A stretch of DNA of 58,959 nt, from contig CAUDNR010002890.1 of the NCBI GenBank assembly GCA_958430865.1, positions 17,357 to 76,315 of the forward strand. The letters are read 5' to 3'. Below the pieces are notes generated by a model. It saw nothing but the letters and a program-made list of their open reading frames with translations. It did not search any database and was not told the origin of the DNA. The translations under genes and the position numbers were made by a program. Below are positions 55,969-58,959 of the stretch, in pieces. Each line of letters opens with the position of its first letter. The stretch's first letter is position 1. This DNA is from Entrophospora sp. SA101. Lineage: Eukaryota > Glomeromycota > Glomeromycetes > Entrophosporales > Entrophosporaceae.

Positions 55969-58595
55969 CTAACAATATTTTCTCCATCCATCTTCACCAT
56001 CACCATTTATAACTTCAATAATGATAGTATGTAATCCTTCATCGCAATCTTCAACAACAATACTATCATAGTCGACTTCAACACTAACATCGACATAATC
56101 AACATCGACATCATTTTTAGATTTAACATCATCAGCACTAGTTACATTAATAATTGTTTTAAACTTTTCTCCATCATCAATTATAATATCTTTTTTTATT
56201 TGATGCCAATAACAAATTTTTTGTTCGTCTTTATCCCAAATAAATAACCCACTAGTAGTCTTCACTGTAAAATCTACATTTAATATACCCCCAAAATGAT
56301 AAGTAGGCAAGTAAATTTCAGTTGGAAAGCCTGGTGGTGCACTAGCAGAAAGATTTCGATAAACATATTTAAATATTTTTGCCCATGGATTAAATTCTAG
56401 TGAAACAGGTTCACCATAGGTTTTCATCGGAAATGGTCTTAATAATCCTTGTAATGCTCTACCGCCTTTATTTAAATCCTTAATGTTCATCTTTTTTGAG
56501 GGTTCCATTGAATTTAAACAATTATTAGGTAACTCAATATCATCATCTTGGTTTTGTTCATTACCTAATGAATAAATAGATAAATCCTCACCATTCCATT
56601 GATCTCCCCATTGAAAATTATTATCAGAACAATAGTTCCATATTGTATAATTCAATAAATTAGCCTCTAATGCACTTATATTTGCGTCCATTGCTTTGAT
56701 TTGTTGTGAGTAATCGCCTGTTCTAGATGCTTCCCCATTATCCAGATCATACGGAATTCCTATCTCACCTATTAAACACGGTATATCATCTAAAAAAACA
56801 CATTTCAAAATATTAATAAAATGAAGATACTAATAATAATTTTTTTAAAAAAAATTCTTACCGAGATATTCCTTAGCTTCTTCTTTAATCACCCCAAGTT
56901 GATCAGCAAAGTTTTTTTTAATAGCAGGTGTACCAATTCTCAAAGCAGGCAAATATCCAAAATATTTCCCACGTTTAACTCCCAAATAATCAAGATTCCA
57001 CCAATTAAAGTGTTTTTGTGTTAATGTCAATCCATCATACCAATGTGGTGAATATATTATACGTTCCATTGAATCATTATTTGATTGATTCCATTTAGGT
57101 GGCAATTCAAGTACTGGTGGTTGTATAAAAATTATTGCATGTGTGTGCACCGATCTTATGGTTGATGAATACTTTTGTACAAACGGTTTAAAGCATTCTT
57201 CGTACCAATCTAATTCCTCACCGGTTAAAGGATTTGTATTAAAGTAACCTGGTTTTAGTAGCTCTTTGGATTGTTTATCCCATACACCATGTGCAGCCCA
57301 TATACAACCTTTTGGATAATCTGATGATTTTTTCCAAGGATCATTACCTTCAGGTTCCTTTTCCAACCATGCCTTTTTACCTTTGGGATCAATATATATG
57401 TCATCAATTTTACTAAAGCCGTACCATAACAGGTCCCAGATATCTATTTTACAAGGTATTCCTTCTCCTAACAACATAGATTGAAAAAATGAAGGTGTTA
57501 CACCTTTCCTATATTCTTGCCATTTTGGAATTTTATTCAAATCTTTAGTTGTAGCAAGTCCCCAACTTGGTTCACATCTTATGGCTTTAGAGAAACAATA
57601 AATAGCTTGATGTACAGCACTGTGATCTCTTATATAATAAACACGCATACACATATATAGAATGTTAAAACAAAAGATAAAATATTTGTTTTAAAATAAT
57701 AATAATAACAAAAAGAAAAAAAACTAACTTGCTTAGTGAACCTAATCTTTTCCATAATGCACCATCATGAGGTGTTAAATGGGCAGCAACCAAATACAAT
57801 TGTAAGGCCTTTTCTGGACATCCAATTTCATCTTGTATTGTTCCAAGTGTAAACCAAGCAGAATGAATGTTTGGATCAATTTTTATTACCTCTTGAAGCA
57901 CCTCAATAGCTTTTGGATAGTCTCTATTGACATAATGCAGGTTAGCTTCTCCTACTTTAGCACGTAAAGTTGGTGGGAGTGCATGATTTCGAGGACCTCG
58001 CTATTTAATTAATTAGTTAATTATTGTTTTCTTAAAATAACAATTAATATTGATGATTAAATTCATGGATCATAAATTCACCTTCCCCTTTTTAATTTTA
58101 CCAATCCCACTGGTAAGTCTTAAATCTTGATTAAATTCACTCCATTCTTGTTCCAAATTTTGCCATAAATGTGGAGCTACAATTCCAGTAGTAAGGTCAC
58201 TTCCAATTGCTTGCGCTTGAGATAATAATCGACTATAATTATATATTATTATACGATAGACATAAACCACTATCATTATACCATTTAATTAATTAATTAA
58301 TTTACCCAAAATTTTCATCGGCAAGTTGATTTGTCTCATCATCTGATAAAATCATCATTATCGTTGCCAAAAGTATCATCATGCATAAATATTGTATCCT
58401 CTTCTTCGTCCTCATCAGACAAAGTTGCAGCAGTAAATTCAGGGGTTCTTTTATGGAAGCTTCAGCTTACAAATGAACTAAATCAGCATCATCAATAGTA
58501 CTATTAAGTAGATCTAGAAAAGTAGTTGGAATTATTCTTGTATTTGAGCCATTTGGATTTTCATTTTTCTCGTATGAATTATTATTTTCTTCCAT
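55969..58595 (-). pseudogene. Chimera: TFC4 (TFIIIC) N-terminus fused to GH5 glycosidase C-terminal half
   Basis: Exons: 58471..58595, 58306..58447, 58082..58232, 57729..58000, 56862..57628, 55969..56789. Exons 1-4 and the start of exon 5 encode the N-terminus of TFIIIC subunit TFC4: DADLVHLTPEFTAATLSDED, DENFGRLLSQAQAIG, RGPRNHALPPTLRAKVGEAN, then TPRs (YPKAIEVLQEVIKIDPN, LGTIQDEIGCPEKALQLYLV, LWKRLGSLSK, DHSAVHQAIYCFSKAIR). Within exon 5, without a break in frame, the sequence becomes a fungal GH5 sterylglucosidase/endoglycoceramidase-type enzyme: CEPSWGLATTKDLNKIPKWQ, KGCIWAAHGVWDKQSKELLK, RIIYSPHWYDGLTLTQKHFN, CLIGEIGIPYDLDNG (nucleophile Glu), NLLNYTIWNYCSDNNFQWGD. The first barrel half is missing, so the fused protein should not fold as a hydrolase. 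Exon 2 carries a one-base frameshift. It is either a rearranged pseudogene or a mis-assembly. Confidence 0.7.
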
Positions 58596-58747
58596 TGCCT
58601 TTAAATTGTATATCATAACATAATATTATTTATTGCCACGTGGCCAGACATTTTAAAAAATCGCAATAAAATTTATACTATTTATTTATTATATTATTAA
58701 TAACAATAATTTGTTAAATTTTTGAACAATCTCAAAATCTAAATCTT
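58596..58747. other. Intergenic spacer
   Basis: Short AT-rich gap between the end of the PIF1-type exon and the start codon of the TFC4-like gene, both on the minus strand. It must hold the promoter of the latter, if any. Confidence 0.4.
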
Positions 58748-58887
58748 TCATTTAATATTAGCAGCGTCAGTTAAGCCATCATAAAAGGCCTTAACCCTTG
58801 GATGAACCATCACCTTGGATTGATGGAAATTTGACACTTGTAAGGAATTTGCTGAAGTTGCACGTGAAAGCGCTACATATGTTTGAC
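58748..58887 (-). CDS. PIF1-like helicase, last exon (partial)
   Basis: After the acceptor TTAAATAG the minus strand reads [20 protein letters not shown] then [19 protein letters not shown] and ends at TGA (58748-58750). YVALSRATS is helicase motif VI of the PIF1/RecD-like superfamily 1B, and the following VxxF.P.KV..HP.V..FY is the usual PIF1 C-terminus. PIF1 proteins are 5'-3' DNA helicases; related domains also occur in Helitron transposons, where this exon could equally belong. The rest lies beyond the window, so intactness cannot be judged. Confidence 0.75.
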
Positions 58888-58959
58888 CTATTTAAAAGAG
58901 TAATTTAAACAAATATAATAATTATTATTTTTTTTAAATTTATTAACCAAACTTTTTTA

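Noticed and set aside
1..58959. tRNA and rRNA genes
   Set aside because: I scanned for A/B-box and T-loop patterns (GGTTCGAAT-like) with paired arms and for conserved rRNA cores and found no convincing case; a covariance-model search would be decisive.

Overview
The window looks like nuclear DNA of an arbuscular mycorrhizal fungus (Glomeromycotina, Rhizophagus-like). It is very AT-rich, with short GT-AG introns and long A/T homopolymers. It carries BTB-BACK-TLDc genes, hAT and pogo-like transposon debris, and a DUF7869-type transposase found widely in such genomes. I found no tRNA, rRNA or CRISPR.

Genes that look intact, with exon phases that add up: a BTB-BACK-TLDc protein (9580-11103, -), a GDS1-type winged-helix protein with a long Asn-rich insert (22299-23909, -), a CSM3/TIPIN/Swi3 fork-protection homologue with an acidic repeat tail (30310-31719, -), an 8-exon cysteine synthase (35414-37121, -), an ELO fatty-acid elongase (39790-40874, -), an acidic tail-anchored protein of unknown function (41437-42799, -) and a hexokinase-fold protein lacking most catalytic signatures (45063-46757, +).

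Broken genes are unusually many: BTB-BACK (1717-2685), a Glomeromycotina-type family protein (2746-4012), hAT BED-finger transposase (5705-6232), multi-pass membrane protein (7175-7945), Elongator subunit ELP4 (16487-17880), fibrillarin (29450-29985), a C2H2 zinc-finger gene (33725-34547), a CaiB/BaiF CoA-transferase (43435-44110) and a DUF7869 transposase (50088-51855).

Two chimeric structures stand out. At the left edge, 1-906 is an exact inverted copy of 44735-45640 (hexokinase 5' half). It is joined through 8 bp of microhomology to a 256-bp copy of an elongase exon, then to GC-richer sequence of unknown origin. At the right edge (55969-58595) the first exons of TFIIIC subunit TFC4 run in frame into the C-terminal half of a GH5 glycosidase.

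Mobile DNA is layered: TA-flanked pogo-type elements of at least three terminal-repeat families, one of them inside the DUF7869 element; a 475-bp hAT derivative with 8-bp target duplications; a 2-kb element with ~40-bp terminal repeats inserted in one copy of a local repeat whose other copies give the empty site; and a 142-bp hAT-like MITE. The genes do not form a pathway. The window reads as a gene-sparse, rearranged, repeat-rich region.
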